From JAOPZW01 sp963835295 (GTDB taxonomy: Bacteria; Actinomycetota; Thermoleophilia; Solirubrobacterales; Solirubrobacteraceae), in the NCBI GenBank assembly GCA_963835295.1, contig CAWIEX010000012.1:682001-746000 (forward strand): a stretch of DNA of 64,000 nt. Direction: 5' to 3'. The position numbers and the translations under genes are program-made. This document shows, piece after piece, positions 34,067 to 42,511 of the stretch (positions are counted from its first letter, which is position 1; the number at the start of each line of letters is the position of its first letter). The notes under the pieces are model-generated. The model did not search any database and was not told the origin of the DNA. It worked only from the letters and a program-made list of their open reading frames with translations.

Positions 34067-34794
34067 GCCTGCTCGAGATCGGCGACCTGAGCGCCGGGTA
34101 CGACGGGGCGACCGTCGTCCGTGGCCTGAACCTGCGCGTCGGCGCCGGCGAGGTCGTGGCGTTGCTCGGCCCCAACGGAGCCGGCAAGACCACCACGTTG
34201 CGGGTGGTCTCCGGCATCGTGCGCCCGATGGCCGGGACGGTCTCGGTCCTGGGCCGCGACGCCGCCCGCAGCTCTCCGCACCGGATCGCCCGCGACGGCG
34301 TCGCGCACGTCGCCGAGGGCCGCAGCGTGTTCTTCGATCTCACGGTCGGGGAGCACTTCCGGCTCGGCCACCGCGGCGAGCGCCTCGACGTGCAGCGCGC
34401 GTACGAGTACTTCCCCAAGCTGCGCGACCTCGCCGATCGTCGCGCTGGACTGCTCTCCGGCGGCGAGCAGCAGATGCTCGCGCTCGCCCGCGCGCTCGCG
34501 CGGAGGCCGAAGCTCCTGCTCGTCGACGAGCTCAGCCTCGGCCTGGCGCCCGTCGTCGTCGAGAAGCTGCTGCCCGTCGTGCGCGACTACGCGACCGCCA
34601 CCGGCGCGGGCGTGCTGCTCGTCGAGCAGCACGTCGAGCTCGCGCTCGACGTCGCTGACCGAGGCATCGTCATGTCGCACGGCGAGATGGTGCTGGAGCG
34701 CGAGGCACGCGCGCTGCGAGGTGACCGACAGCTCCTGGCCGCGAGCTACCTCGGCGAGGCGGTGGCCGCGCGCGCGTCGAGTGGCCCGGCGTAG
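34063..34794 (+). CDS. ABC transporter ATPase, LivF-type
   Basis: A 243-residue ABC ATPase: Walker A GPNGAGKTTTLRVVSG, LivF-specific VAHVAEGRSVFFDLTVGEH, signature LSGGEQQMLALARAL, Walker B LLLVDELSLGLAP and H-loop LLVEQHVELAL. It completes the HAAT importer. The stop at 34794 is 17 bp from the convergent FAH-family gene; no obvious strong terminator hairpin is seen in that gap. Confidence 0.93.
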   Translation: MSLLEIGDLSAGYDGATVVRGLNLRVGAGEVVALLGPNGAGKTTTLRVVSGIVRPMAGTVSVLGRDAARSSPHRIARDGVAHVAEGRSVFFDLTVGEHFRLGHRGERLDVQRAYEYFPKLRDLADRRAGLLSGGEQQMLALARALARRPKLLLVDELSLGLAPVVVEKLLPVVRDYATATGAGVLLVEQHVELALDVADRGIVMSHGEMVLEREARALRGDRQLLAASYLGEAVAARASSGPA

Positions 34795-34810
34795 CCGCGC
34801 AGGGGCGAGC

Positions 34811-35815
34811 TCATGGCCGGGCGAAACCCGGCGTACGGCCGACGGCGTCCGTGGGCGGCGCGACGCAGAGGTTGCGCTGGCGTCCGAGCCCGGTGATCTC
34901 GCCCTCGATCACGTCGCCCGGCCGCAGCCAGCGGTTGCCGTGATGGCCCGCGTTGCCCGCCGGCGAGCCGGTCAGCAGCAGATCGCCCGGGAACAGCTCC
35001 GCGATCGTGGACGCGTAGCTCACGAGCTCGTCGACGCCGTAGATGATGTCGTCGACGGACTCGTCCTGCATCACCTCGCCGTTGACGACGAGGCGGATAC
35101 GCAGCTCGCGCGGGTCGGCGACGAACTCGCGCGGGACCATGTACGGGCCGGTGGGGAAGAAGGTCGGCCGGCTCTTGGTCATGATGAAGTCGGTCATCGG
35201 GAAATCGCGGCGGTACATCACGTCGCGGGTGCTGATGTCGTTGGCGATCGTGTAGCCGGCGACGTGCTCCATCGCCTGCGCGACCCCGACGTTGCGCGCG
35301 CGGCGTCCGATGACCACCGCGAGCTCGAGCTCCCAATCGTGCTGCACTCCGGGACCCCAGAGCACGACGTCGTCGCGTGCGCCGCACAGCGCGCTCGTCA
35401 GGCCGGGGAAGATGAACGGGTCTTCGACGTCGACTCGGCGGCGCGTCACCTCCTCGGCCTCGGCGCGCAGCTCGTCGTCTGAGCGCTCGTCGCCGCGGTT
35501 CTTCCTGAAGCTGTAGGCGATCTGGCGAACGTGGTCGAAGTAGTTGGCGCCGGCACACAGCAGCTGGCCGGGCGGCTGGACCGGCGGGAGCGGGCGCAGC
35601 TGCTCGAGCGGCGTGCCGCCGTCGGTCGGCGCCGCGGCGAGCTCGTGCAGGCGCTCGCGGCTCGCCGGCCAGTCGCCCAGCAGCGAGAGCGTCGTCGCGC
35701 GCGGCCCGAAGACCGGCCGCAGATCGGCGACGCCGTCGCCTACGACGAGCCCGGGGAAGGCCGCGCCGTCCGCAGCGGCGAAGGTCCCGAGCCCGAACGG
35801 CGGCGAATCGGTCAC
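34811..35815 (-). CDS. FAH-family protein, paralogue of the one at 22992
   Basis: A 334-residue FAH-family enzyme from GTG 35815 (VTDSPPFGLGTFAAADGAAF). Catalytic barrel: LLCAGANYFDHVRQI, FIFPGLTSALCGARDDVVL, DWELELAVVIGRRAR, AGYTIANDISTRDVMYRRD and GDLLLTGSPAGNAGHHGN, ending GLGRQRNLCVA. The order and end motif match the FAH protein at 22992. It is last in a minus-strand run VOC dioxygenase - FAD hydroxylase - SDR - FAH. The start overlaps the SDR stop (GTGA). The frame continues upstream into the SDR tail, so the longer ORF to 36022 is not a real fusion. Confidence 0.87.
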   Translation of the reverse strand: MTDSPPFGLGTFAAADGAAFPGLVVGDGVADLRPVFGPRATTLSLLGDWPASRERLHELAAAPTDGGTPLEQLRPLPPVQPPGQLLCAGANYFDHVRQIAYSFRKNRGDERSDDELRAEAEEVTRRRVDVEDPFIFPGLTSALCGARDDVVLWGPGVQHDWELELAVVIGRRARNVGVAQAMEHVAGYTIANDISTRDVMYRRDFPMTDFIMTKSRPTFFPTGPYMVPREFVADPRELRIRLVVNGEVMQDESVDDIIYGVDELVSYASTIAELFPGDLLLTGSPAGNAGHHGNRWLRPGDVIEGEITGLGRQRNLCVAPPTDAVGRTPGFARP

Positions 35816-36681
35816 AGTGGCGGCGCGAGCGTGACGACGTCGAGCATCCCCGCGGACGGTTCGCTGAAGCTCCGCCGCGGCCTCGTTCAGCGGATCGGCG
35901 CGCTGGGCGGACCAGCCGACCGTCGTGCGCAGCGGCCGGCCGCCGGCGGGGAGCTCGACGAGCTCGGCGATCGCGTCCGCCACCTCTCGCGGATCGCCCG
36001 GCGTCGGCCGGCGCGAGGCCATGTCCTGGCTCAGGACGTGCAGCGGCCCGTACTCGGGGCCCGCTGCGCGTCGGCGGGGCGGTTCGCGGCCGCGTTCTCG
36101 AAGAAGCCGGTGGCGTAGAGACCCGGCTCGACGATGATCGAGTCGACGCCGACGCAGGCCAGCTCGTACCGGTAGGTCTCGGCGATCGCCTCGACCGCGA
36201 ACTTCGTCGCGGTGTAGAGGCCGTTGAACGGCAGGACGATGCGCCCCAGCCCCGACGAGATGTGCACGATGAGGCCGCTGCCCCGCTCGCGCATGTGCGG
36301 CAGCACCGCGCGGTTCATGCGCAGCATCGAGAAGACGTTGGTCTCGAACAGGTCGCGTGCCTGGTCGGGCGTGAGCGTCTCGAGCAGGCCCAGGTAGCTC
36401 GTGCCCGCGTTGTTGACGAGGACGTCCAGCCGCCCGGCCGCGGCGATCGCGGACGCGACCGCCGTGACCGCCGAGTCGTCGTCGCGGACGTCGAGATCGA
36501 GCACCGACAGCGGCAGGCCCTCTCGGTCGGCGAGGTCCGCGAGCTCCGCCGCGGCCGGAGCGTTGCGACCGTCGACGTCTCGCATCGACGCGAACACCCG
36601 ATGGCCGCGGCGCGCGAGGGTCTCGCTCATGAGGCGGCCGAACCCGCTGCCCGAGCCGGTGACGAGGATCGTGAGGGACAT
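35812..36681 (-). pseudogene. Short-chain dehydrogenase/reductase with two frameshifts
   Basis: From ATG 36681: MSLTILVTGSGSGFGRLMSE (cofactor TGxxxGxG), NNAG as VLVNNAGTSYLG, catalytic ISSGLGR ... YTATK (YxxxK) and VEPGLYATGFFENAAANRP. Near 36061 one base seems lost; the frame then continues YGPLHVLSQDMASRRPTPGD and VADAIAELVELPAGG. A second shift near 35840 is needed to reach MLDVVTLAPPL and the stop at 35812. All catalytic residues precede the first shift. SDR activity on a cis-diol or alcohol intermediate would fit the cluster. Either a very recent pseudogene or sequencing indels. Confidence 0.75.
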
Positions 36682-36694
36682 GGTCAGCGCAGCC

Positions 36695-37831
36695 TCAGAA
36701 CGGGGCGGCAAGGGCACCGAAGCTGGCGTTCGACAGCGCCGCGGGCTCGGCCTCGGGATCGTCGGGGCGCTTCTCCCACTCGCCGAGCTGGAGCGAGTTC
36801 TCGACCACGAGCCGGCAGCGCTCGAAGCGGCGTTCCATGAACGCGGCAAGGGCGCTGTCGAGGTCGTCGTGGGCTTCGAGCACCTCGCCGAGCACGACCG
36901 CGTCCTCGATCGCGATCCCAGCCCCCGCAGCCAGGTGCGGCGTCGTCGCGTGCGCGGCGTCGCCGATCAGCAGTACCCGCCCCGTGTGCCAGGGCGCAGG
37001 GAGGAGGATCGCGTGCAGCGGCCGGCGGTCGATCTTGTCTGGATCGGTCATCCGCTCCCGCGCCCAGCCGATCACGGCCCCGTACTCGACGAGCTGCGCC
37101 TGGATCATCCGCGGCCAGTCCTCGCGCGGCGGCCGGGTGACCTCGGGCGTGTTCTCGACCACGAAGATGTACATGTGGGTGTCCGAGACCGGGTTGCACC
37201 CAGCCTTGTTGCGTGGCCCGTAGTACATCCCGATGTCGTCGCCGAGGTCGTCGGGTCGCGGGACGACCGCCCGCCACACGGTCTGGCCGGTGAAGAAGGG
37301 CGCAGATGCGTCCGGGAACACGAGCTCGCGCACCTTCGAGTGCAGCCCGTCGGCGCCGATCACGAGGTCGTAGGTCTCGGTCGTACCGTCGCTGAGCGCC
37401 ACCTCGACGGCATCGGCGCGCTCTTCGATCGCCGTCACGGTCGTCGCCAGGCGTAAGCGCGTGCCCGCTCGTTCCGCGGCCTGCGCCAGCAGCCCCCAGA
37501 AGACGGGCCGCATGATCCCGAAGCCCCCGGGGTAATCGGGCCCGGCCGGTTGGGGCATCTCCACACGCTCCAGGACCTGGCCGTCGGCGGTGCAGAACCT
37601 CAGCCCGTCATGACCGGCACCCTGGCGCACGCACTCCTCGAGCGCGTCCTCGTCGACCATGCGCAGCGCGCGCAGCGTCGGGCCGGTCATCGTCAGCCCG
37701 GAGCCCAGCGGCCGGATCTGCTCGTTGATCTCGGCCAGCTCGGCCTGGATGCCGCGCTTGTTGAGCACGGTGGCGGCGGACAGGCCGGCGGGGCCGCCGC
37801 CGACGATCAGGACCTTCTCGACCGTCGCCAT
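36695..37831 (-). CDS. FAD-dependent aromatic hydroxylase/monooxygenase, second copy
   Basis: A 378-residue flavoprotein monooxygenase: VGGGPAGLSAATVLNKRG for FAD/NAD(P)H binding, IGADGLHSKVREL as the DG motif, and LLIGDAAHATTPHLAAGAGIAIEDA as the second FAD motif. It resembles the hydroxylase at 25163 in length and motif layout, including YDLVxxxDGLHS. Expected reaction: NAD(P)H- and O2-dependent ring hydroxylation. It directly follows (and overlaps by one base) the dioxygenase gene at 37831-38832 and precedes the SDR. Confidence 0.87.
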   Translation of the reverse strand: MATVEKVLIVGGGPAGLSAATVLNKRGIQAELAEINEQIRPLGSGLTMTGPTLRALRMVDEDALEECVRQGAGHDGLRFCTADGQVLERVEMPQPAGPDYPGGFGIMRPVFWGLLAQAAERAGTRLRLATTVTAIEERADAVEVALSDGTTETYDLVIGADGLHSKVRELVFPDASAPFFTGQTVWRAVVPRPDDLGDDIGMYYGPRNKAGCNPVSDTHMYIFVVENTPEVTRPPREDWPRMIQAQLVEYGAVIGWARERMTDPDKIDRRPLHAILLPAPWHTGRVLLIGDAAHATTPHLAAGAGIAIEDAVVLGEVLEAHDDLDSALAAFMERRFERCRLVVENSLQLGEWEKRPDDPEAEPAALSNASFGALAAPF

Positions 37832-38832
37832 CAGTGGGCCGCTCCGTGAGCCCACGGGTTCACGGCCGCCTCGGGTGGCGCCTGGCTCGGCGTCGCCGGC
37901 GGGAAGGACTCGAGCATCGAGTCCGGCAGGCTCAAGTTGCGGTACATCGTGTTCGAGCCCTGCGACGGGAGCCACTTCACCGGCTCCCAGTCCGGCTGGT
38001 AGTTGCGATAGCCGCCGGAGTTGACCTCGAGCCGCATGCCGCCGGGCTCCCGGAAGTACAGGTAGGTCTGCTCGCCCATGCCGTGGCGCCCTGGGCCGAA
38101 CTCGATCTCGGTTCCGGCTTCCATGAGCACGTCCGCGGCGCGCAGGACGTCCTCGACTGCGTCGACCCAGAACGCGAGGTGGTTGATGCGGCCCGGGACG
38201 TCGGTGAAGTCGATGACGAGCCCGAGGTCGTGTGACTTCTCATTGGTCGTGACCATCGAGAAGACGATCAGGTCCGGGTTGTCGTCGAGGCCGGTGTACT
38301 CCATGAAGCGATAGCCGAGCACGTCGCGGTACCACTCGCTGTCGCCGTACGGGTTGCGCGTCACCACCGTCACGTGGTCGAGCTGACGGGCCGCCACGCC
38401 GCGCGGCGCGTGCTTCTGCGGGCGCGCCGGGAAGCTCGAGCGCTGGTCGGGCGGCGCCGCGTGGCGCTCGACCTCCCAGAAGACCTCCTGCACGTGGCCG
38501 CCCGGGCCGCGGTAGCGAAAGGCCGGGCCGTGACCGCGGTGGTCCTCGATCCACCCATCGCCGACCCCGGCCTCCTCGAGGCGCTCGACCGCCCGTTCGA
38601 GCTGGGCCGGCCCGTCGGTGCGCCAGCCGACGTGGCCGAGGCCGGGCTCCGGCGCCTCGGTGAGCTGGACGCTGTGGAAGAAGAAGTCGCCCCAGCAGCG
38701 CAGGTAGATGGAGCGGTCATCGCGGCCGCTCTCGGCGAGGCCCATGACCTCCGTGAAGAAGCGGGCGGACTCGTCCGGAGCCGGGGTCAGCAGCTCGACG
38801 TGCGCCAGCTGCGAGATCAGGCGCTCGTACAT
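37831..38832 (-). CDS. VOC-family extradiol ring-cleavage dioxygenase, second copy
   Basis: A 333-residue paralogue of the dioxygenase at 24154. The N-terminal module is MYERLISQLAHVELLTPAPD. The iron-site segments in the second module are RQLDHVTVVTRNP, GRINHLAFWVDAVED and YLYFREPGGMRLEVNSGGYR, so both histidines and the glutamate are kept. A GGAGGAGAG ribosome-binding site sits directly ahead of ATG 38832, which decides against the longer frame from 38856. First gene of the minus-strand set opposite the second GntR regulator. Confidence 0.85.
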   Translation of the reverse strand: MYERLISQLAHVELLTPAPDESARFFTEVMGLAESGRDDRSIYLRCWGDFFFHSVQLTEAPEPGLGHVGWRTDGPAQLERAVERLEEAGVGDGWIEDHRGHGPAFRYRGPGGHVQEVFWEVERHAAPPDQRSSFPARPQKHAPRGVAARQLDHVTVVTRNPYGDSEWYRDVLGYRFMEYTGLDDNPDLIVFSMVTTNEKSHDLGLVIDFTDVPGRINHLAFWVDAVEDVLRAADVLMEAGTEIEFGPGRHGMGEQTYLYFREPGGMRLEVNSGGYRNYQPDWEPVKWLPSQGSNTMYRNLSLPDSMLESFPPATPSQAPPEAAVNPWAHGAAH

Positions 38833-38893
38833 CTCTCCTCCTGAAGTGGTGGTCATTCGAGCGGAAAGTGTCGATTAGATGCAATCAGGAACG

Positions 38894-38922
38894 TTGCGTC
38901 CTGTCGAGTTATTGGATACAGA
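38894..38922 (+). promoter_or_regulatory. Promoter-like element with TGGATACA upstream of second GntR gene
   Basis: TTGCGT (38894-38899), 17-bp spacer, TACAGA (38917-38922), with TGGATACA (38913-38920) overlapping the -10 box, the same layout as at 24069 and 29859. It lies in the gap between the divergent dioxygenase (38832) and GntR (39098) genes. The leader to the chosen GntR start would be about 170 nt. Confidence 0.5.
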
Positions 38923-39097
38923 AATCTTCTCTGGATCACTCCGGGCAGAGCCAGCCCACACCCTGGCCGAGGACGCGGGACGCCCTGTCCGCCCGCCGCA
39001 CCTGCTCGAGGCCAACGAGCGCCGCTCGTCCGCGCTGCCCGTGCGCGCGGGGTCGAACGAAACCGCATGTTGTCGGCCACGTGGTATCTGTGGCCAG

Positions 39098-39850
39098 ATG
39101 AAGCGAGCGGCCGAGGCCGGCCGGCCACGTGATGGGCAGCACGTCGCGCTCGTCCACGAGCGCCTGCGCAACGCGATCCTGCGGGGCGAGGTCCCTGCCG
39201 GCTACACGGCATCGCAGGCCGCCCTGGCCGGCCAGCTCGAGGTCGGTCGCACGCCGCTGCGCGAAGCACTGCGGATGCTTCAGCGCGAAGGGCTCGTCGT
39301 TTCCGAGCCGAACCGCCCGGTGCGGGTCGCTGGGCTCTCGAGCTCCGACGCCGAGGAGCTCTACGTCATGCGGATCTCGCTCGAGGCCGTGGCGATTCGG
39401 ATCACCGTCCCGCAGCTCCACTCCGCTGACATCGCCGAGCTCGAGGGTCTGCTCGCGCAGATGGACCACTACATGCGGTCTCGGGACAACACCGGCCTGC
39501 GCACACCGCACCGAGCCTTCCACCTCGCCCTCGTGGCCGGTTCCGGGCCTCGCGTGACGGAGACCATCGGGCAGCTCTTCGACCACGCCGAGCGCTACCG
39601 GCTGGCGTTCGGCGCGGCGACGCCCGACGTCCTCGACCAGCGACGCGAGGAGCACCGCAGCATCGTGGATGCCGTCACCGCGGCCGACCCCGACCAGGTC
39701 GCTCAGCGCCTGGTCGCGCACTACGCCCACACCGCTGCGCTCATCTTCGCCGGGCTCGATGCCGGACATGACCTCGCGCGCCTGCGCACGACGATCGCCA
39801 CGGTCGCGCCCGGGGCCGAGCACGCGCTGACCGTCGAGCCAACCCGGTGA
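39098..39850 (+). CDS. GntR-family regulator, FCD subfamily, second copy
   Basis: A 250-residue regulator from ATG 39098 (MKRAAEAGRPRDGQHVALVH). Winged helix: RLRNAILRGEVPAGY, VGRTPLREALRMLQREGLVV, EPNRPVRVAGL. FCD domain: LYVMRISLEAVAIRITV, HRAFHLALVAGSGPRV, EHRSIVDAVTAADPDQ, HYAHTAALIFAGLDAGHDLARLR. Very similar throughout to the regulator at 29017, so a duplication. It probably controls the divergent dioxygenase set through a TGGATACA site at 38913. The open frame extends to 38879 but the extension lacks similarity to the paralogue. Confidence 0.88.
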   Translation: MKRAAEAGRPRDGQHVALVHERLRNAILRGEVPAGYTASQAALAGQLEVGRTPLREALRMLQREGLVVSEPNRPVRVAGLSSSDAEELYVMRISLEAVAIRITVPQLHSADIAELEGLLAQMDHYMRSRDNTGLRTPHRAFHLALVAGSGPRVTETIGQLFDHAERYRLAFGAATPDVLDQRREEHRSIVDAVTAADPDQVAQRLVAHYAHTAALIFAGLDAGHDLARLRTTIATVAPGAEHALTVEPTR

Positions 39851-40097
39851 ACCCCACGACCGGGCTGAGGCTCAGCCGCGACCGCTGTGGGCCCCATGCC
39901 GGCCACGGCGCGGACGGCAGGGGCGGGAGGGCCGGCCGATCGCTCGCCGCCGCGCGCCTGGACCTCGTCCCAAGCGAGCGTTTGGTGGGCTGCTGACAAC
40001 ACGCCCGCATCGACGGGATGCGGCGAAGCGGATCAGCGCCTGTGAGTCGAGCCACGTCCGGCGTACGCTTGGCGCCGCGACGAAGGAAGGTGCACAC

Positions 40098-40530
40098 ATG
40101 TCGAGCGAAGCCAACGCCACGGTCCGCGGGTGCACTGGAGCGCCACGCCAGGGGCGGCCATTCACGTGCTGCTGCTCTGTGCCTCCTTCCTGCACGATGC
40201 GGGCCTCTGTGGCCCCGCGAGCACAGGGGACGTCTACATCAACGACTCCGCGCGCTACGCCCGTCGAACGCTTGAACCGTTCCGTTGGCCGGAGGAGCGC
40301 CTGCGCCTCTGCCTCGACGCCAGCACCACGCCTTCACCCCGCGATGGTCGATGGGGAATGAGGTCGAGCTCGTCCGCCGCTCCGATCTCGTTGAGGTGAT
40401 CCCGGAGCTGATGCGCTTCGGCATCCCCCGCTCCTGGCTCAAGCGCGAGCTGTGGCACGCAGTGCCGCGGGCCGGCTTCTGGCTGGCGCTGCTCAGCGGA
40501 GCCGGGTCGTCGGCGCGCGGGAGCTGGTGA
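40098..40530 (+). pseudogene. HD-domain protein remnant
   Basis: One frame reads VLLLCASFLHDAGLCGPAST (the HD metal motif), then NDSARYARRTLEPFRWPEERLRLCLDA. Another frame picks up near 40335 with HHAFTPRWSMGNEVELVRR, DLVEVIPELMRFGIPRSWLK and RAVPRAGFW. Together these look like the C-terminal two thirds of an HD phosphohydrolase-like protein, similar in type to the intact gene at 46695. The N-terminal part is not recognisable and the frame is broken, so I call it a remnant. Its end overlaps the convergent oxidoreductase gene. Confidence 0.55.
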
Positions 40531-41452
40531 CGGCGTGGTCGGCATCCTCCACGCTCAGGCGCGCGTTGATGGCGACCGCGGCGGTGGCGCCGGAACCGGC
40601 CGCGGCCGGGACGAGCGCCCTCGGGTCGGCGCAGTTGCCGGCGGCGTAGACACGGTCGACCGTCGTTGCTTGGCTTGAGTCGACCGCGATCGAGCCGTCG
40701 TCGTCGAGCTGGCAGCCCAGCCTGCGGGCGACTTCGTTGCGGAACTGCCAGCCGAGGTAGAAGAACAGCGCATCGCGGTCGAGCGTTTCTCCGTCATCGA
40801 GGCGAAGGCGACGCAGGTGGCCGCCTTCGTCGCTCTCCAGCGCGATGACGGGCGTCTCGATGATGGGGATGCCGAGTGCCTGCACCCGCGCGAGCTGATC
40901 CGCATCCAGGCCGTGTGGACCGTTGCTGAGCAGGACGACGTCGTCGGACCACTGGCGCAGCAGGATGGCCAGATGTTCGCCGCGGGCGCCGGCGGCGAGG
41001 ACGGCGAGCCGCTCGTCGCGGTGCTCATAGCCGTCGCAGTACGGGCAGGTGTGCGCCGTGGTCCCCCAGACCTCGGCGAAGCCCGGAATGTCGGGCACCT
41101 CGTCGAGGATGCCCGTGGCGAGCAGCACGGTCCGCGTGAGGTCCGCGCCGCTGGACGAGGTGACGCGAACGGTGCCGGCGAGCGTCTCGGCGTCATGGAC
41201 CTCGGCGGTCACGACCTCGACGCCGTAGCGGCCGAGTTCCGTGCGGCCGCGGGCGCGCAGGTCCGCCGGGTCGAGGCCGTCGTGGCCGAGAACGCCGTGC
41301 ATCTCATGGGTGGCGTAGTTGCGCGGCTCGGCACTGTCGAGTACTAGGACGCGTCGGCGCGTGCGGCCGAGCACGAGCGCAGCGTTGAGACCGGCCGGCC
41401 CTGCGCCGACGACAATGCAGTCCCAGGTCTTGCTGGCGGAATCGCTGTCCAT
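40493..41452 (-). CDS. Thioredoxin reductase-like NAD(P)/FAD oxidoreductase
   Basis: A 319-residue flavoprotein: FAD motif CIVVGAGPAGLNAALVLGR, a redox-active CPYC pair (Cys136, Cys139) in GTTAHTCPYCDGYEHRD, and the C-terminal FAD motif VYAAGNCADPRALVPAAAGSG. This is the short TrxB-like class (thioredoxin reductase fold) often annotated NAD(P)/FAD-dependent oxidoreductase. The second nucleotide-binding GxGxxG is degenerate (VLAAGARGEHLAILL), so it may use a different partner from classical TrxB. No thioredoxin gene is adjacent. ATG 41452 is chosen; an in-frame start at 41491 is possible. Confidence 0.82.
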   Translation of the reverse strand: MDSDSASKTWDCIVVGAGPAGLNAALVLGRTRRRVLVLDSAEPRNYATHEMHGVLGHDGLDPADLRARGRTELGRYGVEVVTAEVHDAETLAGTVRVTSSSGADLTRTVLLATGILDEVPDIPGFAEVWGTTAHTCPYCDGYEHRDERLAVLAAGARGEHLAILLRQWSDDVVLLSNGPHGLDADQLARVQALGIPIIETPVIALESDEGGHLRRLRLDDGETLDRDALFFYLGWQFRNEVARRLGCQLDDDGSIAVDSSQATTVDRVYAAGNCADPRALVPAAAGSGATAAVAINARLSVEDADHAVTSSRAPTTRLR

Positions 41453-41742
41453 TCGGCTCGTCGCGTCGTCGCTGATAGCGCCCAGCACCATGGCACGAGC
41501 GCTCCGTGCCCATCCTCCTCGGCAGCGCGATAGGAACGCAACCCACGCACCTGAAGCTTGTCGGCACGGCGCTGACGCTCACCGCGCGAGCCCAGCTCCG
41601 CGCTGTGACGGGACGGCACAGAGAAAGACCACGCGCATCGAGAAGGCGAGCGAATGCGATTCAATCGAGCCGTGCATCGGCGACGTCATGAAAGCGGTGT
41701 ACGCGCGTGGCTGATCCCCTCCGACCCGAGGCTCCTTCAACC

Positions 41743-42168
41743 ATGAGCTCGCGCGCTTCGCCGCGCGCCCTCCGCGCGCCCATGCTGTGGGGGATCGTCG
41801 TGGGCCTGCTGCAGGCGGCAACCCCGCTGGCCTTCTGGTGGCTGCCGAGCGCCACGGTCTATGCGCTCGGACTCGTGGTGATTGCCTCCATTTACGTCGG
41901 CTTCGCTGTCGCCGACGGACGGCCGCGGGTCATCGCGATCGAGAGCAGCGTGACCTTCGCCTTCGTCGTCGTGGCCGCCGCCGCGGTGACCGGATCACCG
42001 TGGCTCCTGGTGGCCGGCATGGCCGGGCACGGGCTCAAGGACCTCTGGCAGCACCGCAGCCACTACGTCGCCAACACGCGATGGTGGCCGCCGTTCTGCA
42101 TGGTCGTCGACTGGGTCGTCGCCGCGATCATCGTCGGCGAGATCGCCGCAGGCGCGGACTTCGGCTAG
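41743..42168 (+). CDS. Small four-helix membrane protein
   Basis: A 141-residue protein with four hydrophobic stretches: MLWGIVVGLLQAATPLAFWWL, VYALGLVVIASIYVGFAVAD, SSVTFAFVVVAAAAVTGSPW and MVVDWVVAAIIVGEIA. A conserved-looking motif GHGLKDLWQHRSHYVANTRWWP lies between helices 3 and 4. Function unknown; no close family name comes to mind. The start MSSRASPRALRAPM is chosen for topology; the frame is open from 41707. Confidence 0.6.
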   Translation: MSSRASPRALRAPMLWGIVVGLLQAATPLAFWWLPSATVYALGLVVIASIYVGFAVADGRPRVIAIESSVTFAFVVVAAAAVTGSPWLLVAGMAGHGLKDLWQHRSHYVANTRWWPPFCMVVDWVVAAIIVGEIAAGADFG

Positions 42169-42189
42169 CGGACCGGCGCGTCAACTATC

Positions 42190-42511
42190 CCCGCGGCAGA
42201 AGCCGTCGACCTCGATGCCGCGCCGGCACGGCGTCGTGGCGGGCTCGAGGCGTAGGCCGCACCGAAGGGCGCTGCCCGCGATCCGGCGCGAAAGCCCAAC
42301 ACTTGCGGTCAGAGACCTGCGAGGGTTGGCCTTCATGGACTCCACGCGGCTGAATGAGCTCGTCCGCGCGCGACGTGCGCGCGCTGAGCAGCGCCGCGCC
42401 GTCCGCGTCACGCGCACGCAGCCAATCGACCGCATTCTCGCCGCCTGCCGCGTCGAGAGGAGGTTCGAGACGACGGCTGACCCCGCCACCCTCGACCCAC
42501 TGAGGCCATGA
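42190..42511 (+). pseudogene. STAS-domain (anti-sigma-factor antagonist-like) remnant
   Basis: One frame near 42200 reads EAVDLDAAPA followed by a stop, which resembles the GEVDLATAP opening of STAS domains. A second frame reads LAVRDLRGLAFMDSTRLNELV, the phosphorylatable-serine loop of SpoIIAA-like antagonists (DLxGLxFMDSTGL), then VRVTRTQPIDRILAACRV to a stop at 42511. The domain is therefore present in two broken pieces. The usual glycine after DST is Arg here. Intact members oppose anti-sigma kinases; this copy is probably dead. It overlaps the multicopper oxidase start by 4 bp. Confidence 0.55.

Noticed and set aside
34811..36022. FAH protein with a 69-residue N-terminal extension
   Set aside because: The extension is the C-terminal part of the upstream SDR in its shifted frame. 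The FAH start is the GTG at 35815 overlapping the SDR stop.
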